Origin: Siphonodentalium dalli
Lineage: Eukaryota; Mollusca; Scaphopoda; Gadilida; Siphonodentaliidae
DNA length: 64,000 bases
Assembly (NCBI GenBank): GCA_032622095.1
Contig: CP136065.1
Location: 113,005,195-113,069,194, forward strand
Reading direction: 5' to 3'
The notes under the pieces are model-generated. The model was not told where the DNA came from. It made no database searches and saw only the letters and a list, made by a program, of their open reading frames with translations. Every line of letters begins with the position of its first letter. Positions within the stretch are counted from its first letter, which is position 1. The position numbers and the translations under genes were made by a program. Shown here in pieces: positions 24,350-36,824 of this stretch.

Positions 24350-25925
24350 TCCAGAGTATGCGCAACTGGCGCGAGATCTCGCAAAAGATCGCGAACTCTT
24401 TTGTTCCGTTTAAAAGCGGGCGCGATTGCGCGAGACTGCTGTTTCCAATGGTAATTGCATAAACAACATGGCGATAACCACGACAATTGTAGCCGTAACC
24501 GCATATATTAATGAAATAAAACAAAACCAAACATTTGTACGTGGGTTTAATATAACCAGAGGTTTACATGAGCGTGATAATGCCAAACAAATCCTCATGT
24601 TTTCGTCTTCTTTTATTTTAATAGCATTATAGCATCGTATTAATCCTGTGTGCAATTAATTACGATTTCCGCACCATTGCTACTAGTATTAGCCATTATA
24701 TTGTCGTGGCTGTCAAGATATAACTTATATTACTTATTTCAACAAAAAGTCGCCAATCCACAACAGACGCTTTGGTTGTTTTGCCGATGGTGGTGATGTA
24801 ATTAATTACCTATTATGACTAATAGCATTTCCCTAACATAGGCCCCTACTGTGTGGATACACTGGATAGGTGTTACATGATCATCTAATATGGGTGATTT
24901 GAGTAAACAACTCCACATTCCTAATAGCTTTAAACATCCATAATTACACATACTTATAATCAACCCATTCAATTATATTGTAGTGGCTAATTGTCAATAA
25001 TTCCAGCATGGAAGTATAATTGTGTTAACATTGTTTTATGGTACATTTGAGATAGAGACCGTAATTCTGGTCTAGCCTAAATAATTTGGGCATTATAATA
25101 ATCCCATATTAGAAAAAGTGACAATGATAAAAAATTTAATGAAAACAAAAGCTATAGGCCCCTATTCAAAATCTCAAACACCATATAAGTGTTCTGATCC
25201 CATATTTGTAAGTAAGTATATGAAAGGGTTAAAGTGAAGAAAAGATCAAGACATTGTTTTATTGTGAATAGGCTCCCATCAGCTGTGTTTTTGAGATGGG
25301 ACATTTATATAGAAAGTCATAAAATATTTAAAAACATAACGAATCCTGAATTAACATCACACTGAGTATCATTCAGGTATTCCTGAGGCGAGGTTGAATT
25401 TGTTTTCCATGCATGCTTGTTGTTCATTGTAATCTTACGTTTTTTAAGTTTTGGCATCTGCAAAAATATAAACATACATTACAGCAATATGATAAAGTGA
25501 CATAATCCTCAACTTTTTTTTACATTCTACAATGTAGTAAATGTAAATGTATTAGACATACATTTAATAAAACAATGAACGCTCTTTATTGTTACACATC
25601 ACATTCCATATGGTGTCACATGTAAAAATAACATATGATTTCAATGATGATAACTAACTTGGCATAATATTATAACTTTCTAGGACGAAAGAGAATTGAT
25701 GTTGCTGACTTGCTAGTCCAACAATGCACGTGATGATATCATGACAATAATTTTATCTGTTTAACGCATGTGAAGCACAACTGTCAATGAAAAGATCCCA
25801 AACAAAACTTGCAAGATTGTGTGTTTATTATTATATAAGACACATTTAATTTTAAGTTAATTCCACGGTACATTACAAGTAAAACAGTTCCAATATTACT
25901 CAAAGCTAAATTGGCCAGTGGGTTT
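24350..25925. other. No firm gene; GC-rich dyad and one possible - strand exon
   Basis: A patch rich in GCGCGAGATC / GATCGCG motifs lies at 24370-24440. On the - strand, TTTTTGCAG at about 25468-25460 is followed by a 46-codon frame (about 25459-25319) beginning MPKLKKRKITMNNKHAW and ending with TGA. It has an acceptor-like start but no donor, poly(A) signal or known homology. It is recorded as a weak candidate only. Confidence 0.3.
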
Positions 25926-25929
25926 TGTT

Positions 25930-26475
25930 AAATTTGTCTAGTGAATCGCCCAACAAACTTATTGAGTGCCATGGCATGTTTTCATTGCACCTGGATTAAC
26001 GTACTTGTCTCATCTCAACGTCACCAATTTGGCGTCTTTAAATCACACAATAAGATTCCTTGTATCATGGAGAAGATCTCAGAAGAATGTGCATCAATTT
26101 GGTGGAGTTCTGCGCTAAAATTATTTTGATAAATTTTGGTGCCCCTCTCCCCTTCCGGGCATCCCTGACGCGAACGGCGCGACTTTTGACATATTTAAAC
26201 CACACCATTAGATTCCTCATATTATAATGGGGATGATTATATATAAGTTTGGTGGCAATCGGCGACTAATTTTTTTCTACCCCTCCCCCTTTTCTGCCCC
26301 TGACAACAACGGCGTCACTTAAAAAAATTCTAACCCTCGCCATTATCTTTCTCGTAAAAAGTTACCCCTAGTAGACAGACGCCTTTGGTGCCATCTAGAT
26401 GGTCCCCTATGAATTTATATAGAACACAGACAGACAGACAGACAGACATTCGCAAATATATATATAGATGCCAAT
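25930..26475 (+). repeat. CAGA-tailed repeat, second location
   Basis: Contains TCACCAATTTGGCGTCTTTA, TCATGGAGAAGATCTC, GGTAGCAATCGGCGACTAA-like text and ends GAACACAGACAGACAGACAG ... ATTCGCAAATATATA. A detached tail of the same family lies at 26686-26728, directly beside the piggyBac left end. Confidence 0.65.
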
Positions 26476-26736
26476 AATCTCTAATCTAGCTACATCCTAA
26501 ATCATGCACTCTCAGGATGAGACCTTCACATACTGTACAATAAATCATTACGGAATGGGTATTAACTAAGAAATATATTACCTGATTGATTTTTTTAAAT
26601 GTTATAATGTTCCCCGTCAGAACTAAAAAAAACTTCCCAGGTTTTTAACTGGTAGAATATGATCTCTTCGGGCATTTCTATAGAACACAGACAGACAGAC
26701 AGACATTCGCAAATATAGATATAGATAAATTGATAA

Positions 26737-27883
26737 CCCTTTGAACCCGAGCGGCCGGAAAACCGGCCGCTGCGTGAACCTCCAAATACCCCAGCGGCCG
26801 GTATACCGGCCACTGGACCGGCCATATATCGACCGCCACGTGTTTGTTGTTTACATACATCGTCGTGGTCGTCTGCTTCTCCAATAATTATGTTTTTCTT
26901 TGTGTCTTGTTGCTATTGTGTTTAAGCACACAACATCATGAATTATGAAGCCTAAAACATTTTCGGTAGACGAGGTGGTCCGGCAAATTTTGGAATCGGC
27001 CGCGGAAGATTTCGATGATGATGACTACGCCATTTGTGATTTAGAATGGGAGAACGAAAGCACAGTGACACTGGGAGATATTCAGACGTCAGTCGCTCCA
27101 GGAGTGGGTGGCGTTGTTTCAAGTAGAGATACGACAAGAGATCAATGTATGGGGTAGTTGAGGTGTTGTGGAAGTGGGCGGAGCTTATGTCGAGGTAGGG
27201 GCGTGGCAGGGGGCGTGGCTTCATACCTGCAATTAGTCACGGTGATTATAATGTCCATACGTTGAAAAGGGACGCAAATTCGTTTGTCATACGTACCTTT
27301 ACACCGAACGAGAAGCCGGGACCAAAGAATGTACCAACTTCAATAAGTATGGACAGTACACCCCAAGGTGGAGTACTTAAATCTATTCTGGGATGATACA
27401 CTCTGGCATTTGATTCTCGGCGAGACCAACCGAAACGCTCGTCACGTGATTTCGAAAAAACGTAACATGCGCCTAGGAAATGTCTAAAATGGGGCATAAT
27501 ACGATTGAATGCTCAGGGCAATGGTGTCATTGGATCATTAGAGTTAGCAACCGTTGCCATACCCTTAATCAAAAATGTGGTTCACTCATCCGGCCAGATA
27601 TATAACAAATTTCACAGTGGGGCATGGGCTGCATCGAAAACGCCATTTCCTAGGGCTGAAATACGTCGATAAAAGCTATAATTGCATTTTAAATTCGATG
27701 TAATCCGGTCTTAAAATACTCAGTGGTCCATGGGGAACATACATGTAAAGTTTCAGATCTTTGGCACCACTTAAACAGAACCCACCCATTGCGCCTAAAC
27801 AAAGTCGACAATAAATAAAAAAAATAACACTGGGAGCCCAGGGTCATGGTGTCGATCGTTGTGGGGAGCCAGGGTTCAAAGGG
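26737..27883 (+). mobile_element. piggyBac-type transposon remnant
   Basis: The terminal inverted repeats are CCCTTTGAACCC at the left (26737) and GGGTTCAAAGGG at the right (ending 27883). The right flank is TTAA (27884-27887), the piggyBac target; the left flank reads ATAA, one base off. Just inside the left end are two GC-rich palindromes (GCGGCCGGAAAACCGGCCGC and GCGGCCGGTATACCGGCC), likely subterminal binding sites. The interior carries a broken transposase. At 1.15 kb it is shorter than a full element, so internal sequence has been lost. Confidence 0.75.
26945..27472 (+). pseudogene. Broken piggyBac transposase
   Basis: The N-terminal frame (26945-27157) starts MKPKTFSVDEVVRQILES and is acidic (EDFDDDDY), typical of the disordered N-terminus of piggyBac transposases. 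After frameshifts, the start of the DDE_Tnp_1_7 domain appears near 27290-27330 (FTPNEKPGPKNVP) and in another frame at 27366-27470 (EYLNLFWDDTLWHLILGETN, then RNARHVI, ending at TAA). The FF/DD...ETNRYA block is the family's signature. The catalytic aspartates and the C-terminal zinc finger are missing, so it is inactive. Confidence 0.75.
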
Positions 27884-27889
27884 TTAACA

Positions 27890-28890
27890 CAGTGTACCTT
27901 AACTGTCTCTTAAACACTTAAATTCAACATAATATTATTGCAATATAATTTATAATTAACAATTTAACTCTACTAACCTAATGTTATTGTATATTAGTTT
28001 TAATAAGTTATAAAACATCTAATATGCATATCAAGTACACGGTACACGATCGAGGGCCCTGCAAAAAGATTACTTTAATCCTTACTAGTAATAGTTGACC
28101 TTGAACACATTTCACACAGATCATGGTCGTCGGCTACGGGCTATACATAATATGGTACATCAGGCAACTATTGAGGATCTCTTCTGATATACGTGTTTCG
28201 GGGCTGGGCGCCCAAACTCTAGAAGCCCAAATATAACAGTATATTATGTATATATAGTCGATCTGACTTTTCAAAGGCATGCATGTTTATCTACAGCAGC
28301 AATTAATGTACCCTTTAGTTTCATGTTCAATTTTAATCAGAAATAGTATGTCATCTGAAATGGGGATATCCTCATCTGAAAAGAACGTGTCCAAACAGAT
28401 ATCTAGATTCTTCCCTGTGGCAGATTCAAGTTTTGTGACTCACCACATACTGCGCATAAAGCTATACACCGTCCGTCGTTTAGATAGGATCACGGATATG
28501 TTTTTTTTTGCCTTTGAATGCATCCGCGGCTCCGATCTGTTCCAGCACAAACTTCTTGCGGATAATGGACCAAACATTTATAATATCGTGCTTATCGTGC
28601 TGCAGGGTCGGCGTTTTCTATTGAACCTTTGACTTGTTAATAGCAGCCCCGTAATTTTCCCCACATATTAAGACGGTGTACATGTAATTATCTTTGTCTC
28701 CGCCGATTACCCGACTTTATGCAGGATTGGTGAGGTATATATAGATCATGGTCGCGGAGTTGTTTATACAAAAATTGAACAAAACAAATTGAACACACGA
28801 CGAAAAAGGAAGTTAAAATCCCAAAGTAATAGTAATCACAACAGATGTTTGAGATTTGTAATCAAGGTCGTACATTCTGGGGTGTATAGG
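27890..28890. other. No recognisable gene
   Basis: A 117-codon + frame at 28279-28632 has no identifiable domain. The remainder is AT-rich intron. Confidence 0.4.
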
Positions 28891-28894
28891 GATG

Positions 28895-29621
28895 TCGTCG
28901 CATCAGTGCTATAAGGTCGTAACTCCATTTTGGCGGGAAATGAGTATTTGATATCATTCGAATCGTGAGAAAAAATCCAACCGATGGGCCAAACTCTGTT
29001 TGCATTGGATGGGAAAAATTCTCACAAACCAGTGACACAAATGTCGTATCTCCAGCGTTCTTCACAATTATTCGTGCTATAAGGTCGTATGTCCAACAGC
29101 AGCCAATCGGGTGCTTCAGGTTGTCCACGTGACTTCTGTTTTGTGTTAGTAAATTCTGAAATGTGTGCTATATGGTCGTCGTATCTCCATGTTAGTCACG
29201 TGATCATTTGGTGATTTAAATTTTGTGATTGTTCCACAAATTTCTGTATGATAATGCACATGAGTGAATATTCATAATGTAGAATATGCACTTTTTAGTT
29301 CGTAGACACATGTGATTGTCACCATATTTAGTTTAATCTGTATTTATTAGCATAACTTCCTTATAGCACGGAAACCAACCGTCGTTGGCGTACACAAAAG
29401 TCGTATCTCCAAACAAGTTGTTGCATTTTAAAAGAAAACGAGGGAGTAAACAGAAAAAATATGTGGTTCAATGGACAGATAATGTCAGTTTTCATTGGAA
29501 TAAATACAACAATACGTCATGCTTTGTCAACATTAGGAGAAATGTTGTCTGAAAACTTCAACCTTCATTTTCTCGGAAACTTGAAAATGTGGGTTACGAC
29601 ATTATAGCACTGATGCGACGA
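28895..29621. mobile_element. 727-bp TIR transposon with internal copies of its own end motif
   Basis: TCGTCGCATCAGTGCTATAA followed by GTCGTAAC opens the element, and its complement closes it (29594-29621), with one mismatch over about 28 bp. Parts of the end motif, GTGCTATAAGGTCGTAT, GTGCTATATGGTCGTCGTAT and AAGTCGTATCTCC, recur inside at about 29073, 29165 and 29399. No transposase frame and no clear target duplication. Confidence 0.7.
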
Positions 29622-29639
29622 ATTTAATTTGTGACACCC

Positions 29640-30065
29640 CCAATACTCAGGTCTAGTGCCTTCATCGGGCAGTAGATGTCGGACAAATACATAGTAAATT
29701 TAATCATATATGAGGTGTGTAGCCTATTCTCTTGTTGCAAGCTATGTGCTACGTGACAGACGGGGAACGAGACAAATAAAAGTATAAGAACTTGTGTCCC
29801 AATCCCAATTGTTATATGTACATGTATAATTATATGGTGGCTATAAAATATGTTTCAACAGAACACCCAATGATTATTTAATGGTTACCTATACTATAAT
29901 TTTACCAAATTGTTATTCACTTGAAATCGTTTATTATTTATCTCCCTTTTGAAGCAATCTATGTCCCACATAACTTCGCAGCCAATGTCTGCCCCATGCA
30001 ATAACCACGACATACGTCTCATTGACTGTTCTATATTTTGGTGAGCGTTATAGTTACGCAGGGGG
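29640..30065. other. No recognisable gene
   Basis: Intron 1 sequence; the - strand frame at 29894-30106 runs into repeat R and has no domain. Confidence 0.4.
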
Positions 30066-30067
30066 AG

Positions 30068-30385
30068 AGCGTGACCCGTTTTCGTGGACACTTGGCGATC
30101 GACCAATCAGAATTGCTTCCGCGTTAGGTCGCTTTCGATATCGGGTCGTTGATTTTGTTGACGGGGAAGAAAATAAATATTTATCTTAGAATCGGCTTTC
30201 AAAAGTCACGTAAATAATGTAATTTCGAGCTGGGTCCTTCTCCTTCTGGTGTAAATTATTAAGCACAGGTATTAACAAAGAAATACATTCCCCGCGTCAT
30301 TTTTTTCGTTCCCTGTCAAAACTTAAAAAAGATCCCGGGTTGAACGGATGTAATATGATCTCTATACGGGTGTTATTCATAATAG
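30068..30385 (-). repeat. Dispersed repeat R, copy 2 (inverted)
   Basis: Reverse-complement match to 16505-16806: CGACCAATCAGAATTGCTTC, ATAAATATTTATCTTAGAAT, AATTTCGAGCTGGGTCCTTC and TTGAACGGATGTAATATGAT. Confidence 0.7.
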
Positions 30386-30709
30386 ATATTCACGCATAAT
30401 CTATGTTTTTTCCGGAGCAAAAGAGCGACCCTGCATGGTGCTGTATCATATGCCTAACATGAGTCTAATTCTAAAATAATTCTGCAGGGGCAACAGGAAG
30501 TGGAATAATGCGCATGGTATATATTTACAAGTACACGCGTGCATAGTTGTCCAATTTAAATTTATGAATCGTAATTTATAAATGACACGAAGAAAACAAA
30601 AAACAATCTTAGATATATAGTCTCGCATCATCCAGCTCAGCCGATCGAAATGTTAAGTCCGAGTATCTACACTGCGAGTTCTTTATCCTTTTTAGTTCAC
30701 CAATTTCAG

Positions 30710-30757
30710 GGTTCGGCAGAGAAACGTCCGAAGAAGAAGAAGGGCAAGAAGTCCCAG
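30710..30757 (+). CDS. Exon 2: lysine-rich block
   Basis: A pyrimidine-rich run (TTCTTTATCCTTTTTAG, then CACCAATTTCAG) ends at AG 30708-30709. The next 48 nt encode GSAEKRPKKKKGKKSQ in phase 0, followed by the donor GTAAGG. It joins in frame to exon 1 to complete a signal-peptide cleavage site and supplies seven lysines and one arginine in 16 residues. It is one codon shorter than the 51-nt exons downstream. A KRPKKKK string can resemble a nuclear localisation signal, but behind a leader peptide it more likely makes a basic mature N-terminus. Confidence 0.6.
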
Positions 30758-31416
30758 GTAAGGGAATCGACTACCGAGAAACCAAATTCTGGTTAAGATT
30801 TCTGGTTAATAAATTTTATGGAATAAATTTTGTGAGTCGTGTTTATAATAACTTTGAAGACTGCACTTCTATTCTAATGATGAAATTATAGGTAGGCCAG
30901 ATCATACAATTTATTTCTGTAAAAAAAAAAAAAAACTGCTGCACAAAGTACCTAAGGAGGTATAGAACAATTTAACTTATGGCACTTTTATAACATGCCT
31001 CCAAAAAAGATAAATGTTTCCAACAAAGATGAACAATACTAGAACATTTGTCCGATTAGTGCAAGCATGGTCACTGTGCTTCTCCGTTCTTATGATTGAT
31101 CCGAATAAAAAATATTAAAACTAAAAAAGGGCATACATTTGAAAAATATCGGATGAAATTGTCTTACAAGTCTGTGTATATAGCATTAGTTCGCCGTTGT
31201 TGCGCTGTCGTAATCTAAATGGGATGATTATATATTCGATGAAAAGACTAATGCAAGTGAAAGAAATTCATTGCTTCACAAATAATAATACAAGGTTCTT
31301 TCTTATGTAGCGCGTAAGACAAAGAGCGTTCCTAGATATTTATGTACTACTGATGTACGGAAAGAATTTTTTTCAAGCTTTTATCACCTTGAGTCGCTTC
31401 AATTAATTATAGTATA

Positions 31417-31867
31417 GGTTATACTGGTGTAAATAAGGTTCCGAGTGACATCTAGCGGATGCGGGAGGAATATATAGGAGAGAATAAAATAGACACTGGG
31501 CCCTGATTGGTCAATAGCCTTGTGTGATTTTCACATAAAAAAATCATCACACCTCTTCCCTATGATTTCCCATAGGTAAAATAACCATTGGCACAGGAAT
31601 TAACCCTTTGTAGTGAAGTTTGAATTTTTTGGTGTGGTCTAAAATATGACTGTATTTTTTTATGCGGTTCTGACACTAGTTACGAAAACATAAGATTTAA
31701 AGGCGAATTCCCTGCTAGACAGACATGATTTTTTTGTGTCAAAAGTTTCCCAAAATGTCAATTTTTCAGATTTAAAGAAAATTTTGGACCCAACATTTAT
31801 ATTGCCAACACTATACGCTAAAACGTTAGCACTGAGGCCTATGGAAAACATTTACACCAGTGTAACC
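31417..31867. mobile_element. 451-bp MITE, left copy flanking the 899-bp array
   Basis: The ends are GGTTATACTGGTGTAAA and TTTACACCAGTGTAACC, inverted repeats that are themselves near-palindromes. The copy is almost identical over all 451 bp to 36367-36817, with only a handful of substitutions (for example GTGTCAAAAG against GTGTAAAAAG). It is preceded by TATA (31413-31416). No coding. Confidence 0.85.
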
Positions 31868-31871
31868 TAAA

Positions 31872-34800
31872 GGGAAAAAATAGCTTTTTATCATTTTTGA
31901 TTCCTGGGAGTCACTTTAAAGCATTTTAATGCATTTTACAGAGCCTGGTCTTTCAGTCCAATGAATATCTCATGCTTGATGTGGCTATTCTTGCTGCTGA
32001 TGCTTTCTTTCACTTACATCAGCCAAAAAAATAGTAAGATTTTTCATAAAAAATGCCAATTTTTCAAGGTATTTTCAAAAAATTTCAAGGTGGTAATAGT
32101 CACATGATGATGCAAATGACCCATAACATGGGCATGTCAACGACACATATATCAATTGTTATAAGAACCTAATTTAACAAGTATTTTGGATTTTATAGCC
32201 AGTGATATACAGATATATATCATAAAAGTGTGTCATTTCCACTGGTGGGTATGGTCATTTGAAGGTTAATAGCACTAAAACTTGGACACATTTAAGAAAA
32301 TGCTTCAGCAATTCAAAGAGAGCATATCTTTATTCAACTAATTCAATATACACCCACATCCAGTTATCTTGGATCACCCTTGCAGACCTGAAAATGTCAT
32401 ATTTTATTCTTCAATGTGCTGATAAAGTCATGCGCTTGATGCTCAGCTGATCAGATCTGGACTCAATGACCTCACATCACCAGAAGTTCTCTCATGGAAA
32501 GAATATTGAACAGTCTTCCATAGCTGATCCATGTATGCAACACCAGACCCCTAAAACTGAGTGAAAATGGGGCCTGAACATGACTGGTGGTGGAAAATTG
32601 TGCTTTTTTGATGAATAATTTGTTAAAGGGGGTGGGGTTAAATTGTGTGTGATAAATAAAGAACCACAGAAGTGATATTGTTTTTGAACACATTTTTTCC
32701 ATTGATGGGTAATTCTGAAGAAATGTAGGGAGTTACAATTATTCCGCGAAAAAGCGGGCTATCGCTTTAAGGGAAAAAATAGCTTTTTATCATTTTTGAT
32801 TCCTGGGAGTCACTTTAAAGCATTTTAATGCATTTTACAGAGCCTGGTCTTTCAGTCCAATGAATATCTCATGCTTGATGTGGCTATTCTTGCTGCTGAT
32901 GCTTTCTTTCACTTACATCAGCCAAAAAAATAGTAAGATTTTTCATAAAAAATGCCAATTTTTCAAGGTATTTTCAAAAAATTTCAAGGTGGTAATAGTC
33001 ACATGATGATGCAAATGACCCATAACATGGGCATGTCAACGACACATATATCAATTGTTATAAGAACCTAATTTAACAAGTATTTTGGATTTTATAGCCA
33101 GTGATATACAGATATATATCATAAAAGTGTGTCATTTCCACTGGTGGGTATGGTCATTTGAAGGTTAATAGCACTAAAACTTGGACACATTTAAGAAAAT
33201 GCTTCAGCAATTCAAAGAGAGCATATCTTTATTCAACTAATTCAATATACACCCACATCCAGTTATCTTGGATCACCCTTGCAGACCTGAAAATGTCATA
33301 TTTTATTCTTCAATGTGCTGATAAAGTCATGCGCTTGATGCTCAGCTGATCAGATCTGGACTCAATGACCTCACATCACCAGAAGTTCTCTCATGGAAAG
33401 AATATTGAACAGTCTTCCATAGCTGATCCATGTATGCAACACCAGACCCCTAAAACTGAGTGAAAATGGGGCCTGAACATGACTGGTGGTGGAAAATTGT
33501 GCTTTTTTGATGAATAATTTGTTAAAGGGGGTGGGGTTAAATTGTGTGTGATAAATAAAGAACCACAGAAGTGATATTGTTTTTGAACACATTTTTTCCA
33601 TTGATGGGTAATTCTGAAGAAATGTAGGGAGTTACAATTATTCCGCGAAAAAGCGGGCTATCGCTTTAAGGGAAAAAATAGCTTTTTATCATTTTTGATT
33701 CCTGGGAGTCACTTTAAAGCATTTTAATGCATTTTACAGAGCCTGGTCTTTCAGTCCAATGAATATCTCATGCTTGATGTGGCTATTCTTGCTGCTGATG
33801 CTTTCTTTCACTTACATCAGCCAAAAAAATAGTAAGATTTTTCATAAAAAATGCCAATTTTTCAAGGTATTTTCAAAAAATTTCAAGGTGGTAATAGTCA
33901 CATGATGATGCAAATGACCCATAACATGGGCATGTCAACGACACATATATCAATTGTTATAAGAACCTAATTTAACAAGTATTTTGGATTTTATAGCCAG
34001 TGATATACAGATATATATCATAAAAGTGTGTCATTTCCACTGGTGGGTATGGTCATTTGAAGGTTAATAGCACTAAAACTTGGACACATTTAAGAAAATG
34101 CTTCAGCAATTCAAAGAGAGCATATCTTTATTCAACTAATTCAATATACACCCACATCCAGTTATCTTGGATCACCCTTGCAGACCTGAAAATGTCATAT
34201 TTTATTCTTCAATGTGCTGATAAAGTCATGCGCTTGATGCTCAGCTGATCAGATCTGGACTCAATGACCTCACATCACCAGAAGTTCTCTCATGGAAAGA
34301 ATATTGAACAGTCTTCCATAGCTGATCCATGTATGCAACACCAGACCCCTAAAACTGAGTGAAAATGGGGCCTGAACATGACTGGTGGTGGAAAATTGTG
34401 CTTTTTTGATGAATAATTTGTTAAAGGGGGTGGGGTTAAATTGTGTGTGATAAATAAAGAACCACAGAAGTGATATTGTTTTTGAACACATTTTTTCCAT
34501 TGATGGGTAATTCTGAAGAAATGTAGGGAGTTACAATTATTCCGCGAAAAAGCGGGCTATCGCTTTAAGGGAAAAAATAGCTTTTTATCATTTTTGATTC
34601 CTGGGAGTCACTTTAAAGCATTTTAATGCATTTTACAGAGCCTGGTCTTTCAGTCCAATGAATATCTCATGCTTGATGTGGCTATTCTTGCTGCTGATGC
34701 TTTCTTTCACTTACATCAGCCAAAAAAATAGTAAGATTTTTCATAAAAAATGCCAATTTTTCAAGGTATTTTCAAAAAATTTCAAGGTGGTAATAGTCAC

Positions 34801-36366
34801 ATGATGATGCAAATGACCCATAACATGGGCATGTCAACGACACATATATCAATTGTTATAAGAACCTAATTTAACAAGTATTTTGGATTTTATAGCCAGT
34901 GATATACAGATATATATCATAAAAGTGTGTCATTTCCACTGGTGGGTATGGTCATTTGAAGGTTAATAGCACTAAAACTTGGACACATTTAAGAAAATGC
35001 TTCAGCAATTCAAAGAGAGCATATCTTTATTCAACTAATTCAATATACACCCACATCCAGTTATCTTGGATCACCCTTGCAGACCTGAAAATGTCATATT
35101 TTATTCTTCAATGTGCTGATAAAGTCATGCGCTTGATGCTCAGCTGATCAGATCTGGACTCAATGACCTCACATCACCAGAAGTTCTCTCATGGAAAGAA
35201 TATTGAACAGTCTTCCATAGCTGATCCATGTATGCAACACCAGACCCCTAAAACTGAGTGAAAATGGGGCCTGAACATGACTGGTGGTGGAAAATTGTGC
35301 TTTTTTGATGAATAATTTGTTAAAGGGGGTGGGGTTAAATTGTGTGTGATAAATAAAGAACCACAGAAGTGATATTGTTTTTGAACACATTTTTTCCATT
35401 GATGGGTAATTCTGAAGAAATGTAGGGAGTTACAATTATTCCGCGAAAAAGCGGGCTATCGCTTTAAAGGGAAAAAATAGCTTTTTATCATTTTTGATTC
35501 CTGGGAGTCACTTTAAAGCATTTTAATGCATTTTACAGAGCCTGGTCTTTCAGTCCAATGAATATCTCATGCTTGATGTGGCTATTCTTGCTGCTGATGC
35601 TTTCTTTCACTTACATCAGCCAAAAAAATAGTAAGATTTTTCATAAAAAATGCCAATTTTTCAAGGTATTTTCAAAAAATTTCAAGGTGGTAATAGTCAC
35701 ATGATGATGCAAATGACCCATAACATGGGCATGTCAACGACACATATATCAATTGTTATAAGAACCTAATTTAACAAGTATTTTGGATTTTATAGCCAGT
35801 GATATACAGATATATATCATAAAAGTGTGTCATTTCCACTGGTGGGTATGGTCATTTGAAGGTTAATAGCACTAAAACTTGGACACATTTAAGAAAATGC
35901 TTCAGCAATTCAAAGAGAGCATATCTTTATTCAACTAATTCAATATACACCCACATCCAGTTATCTTGGATCACCCTTGCAGACCTGAAAATGTCATATT
36001 TTATTCTTCAATGTGCTGATAAAGTCATGCGCTTGATGCTCAGCTGATCAGATCTGGACTCAATGACCTCACATCACCAGAAGTTCTCTCATGGAAAGAA
36101 TATTGAACAGTCTTCCATAGCTGATCCATGTATGCAACACCAGACCCCTAAAACTGAGTGAAAATGGGGCCTGAACATGACTGGTGGTGGAAAATTGTGC
36201 TTTTTTGATGAATAATTTGTTAAAGGGGGTGGGGTTAAACTGTGTGTGATAAATAAAGAACCACAGAAGTGATATTGTTTTTGAACACATTTTTTCCATT
36301 GATGGGTAATTCTGAAGAAATGTAGGGAGTTACAATTATTTCGCGAAAAAGCGGGCTATCGCTTTA
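31872..36366. repeat. Five near-identical 899-bp tandem repeats
   Basis: GGGAAAAAATAGCTTTTTAT begins units at 31872, 32771, 33670, 34569 and 35469 (the fourth is 900 bp, one extra A at its end; the fifth 898). Units 1-4 look identical; unit 5 has a T-to-C change near 36240 and a C-to-T change near 36341. The ends are weakly inverted (TAAAGGGAAAAAATAGC against TAAAGCGATAGCCCGC read from the other side). Small frames recurring once per unit at both strands are period artefacts; no domain is seen. Near-perfect identity implies very recent amplification or homogenisation. Confidence 0.95.
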
Positions 36367-36817
36367 GGTTACACTGGTGTAAATAAGGTTCCGAGTGACA
36401 TCTAGCGGATGCGGGAGGAATATATAGGAGAGAATAAAATAGACACTGGGCCCTGATTGGTCAATAGCCTTGTGTGATTTTCACATAAAAAAATCATCAC
36501 ACCTCTTCCCTATGATTTCCCATAGGTAAAATAACCATTGGCACAGGAATTAACCCTTTGTAGTGAAGTTTGAATTTTTTGGTGTGGTCTAAAATATGAC
36601 TGTATTTTTTTATGCGGTTCTGACACTAGTTACGAAAACATAAGATTTAAAGGCGAATTCCCTGCTAGACAGACATGATTTTTTTGTGTAAAAAGTTTCC
36701 CAAAATGTCAATTTTTCAGATTTAAAGAAAATTTTGGACCCAACATTTATATTGCCAACACTATACGCTAAAACGTTAGCACTGAGGCCTATGGAAAACA
36801 TTTACACCAGTGTAACC
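36367..36817. mobile_element. 451-bp MITE, right copy flanking the 899-bp array
   Basis: GGTTACACTGGTGTAAA ... TTTACACCAGTGTAACC, same orientation as the left copy. It is followed by TATA (36818-36821), matching the TATA before the left copy. The whole 31417-36817 block therefore behaves like one 5.4-kb unit with a 4-bp target duplication. Confidence 0.85.
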
Positions 36818-36824
36818 TATAAGA

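Noticed and set aside
32259-36299. Five identical 63-codon + frames and 76-codon - frames
   Set aside because: They recur once per 899-bp satellite unit and have no domain or signal; identity reflects the repeat, not coding constraint.
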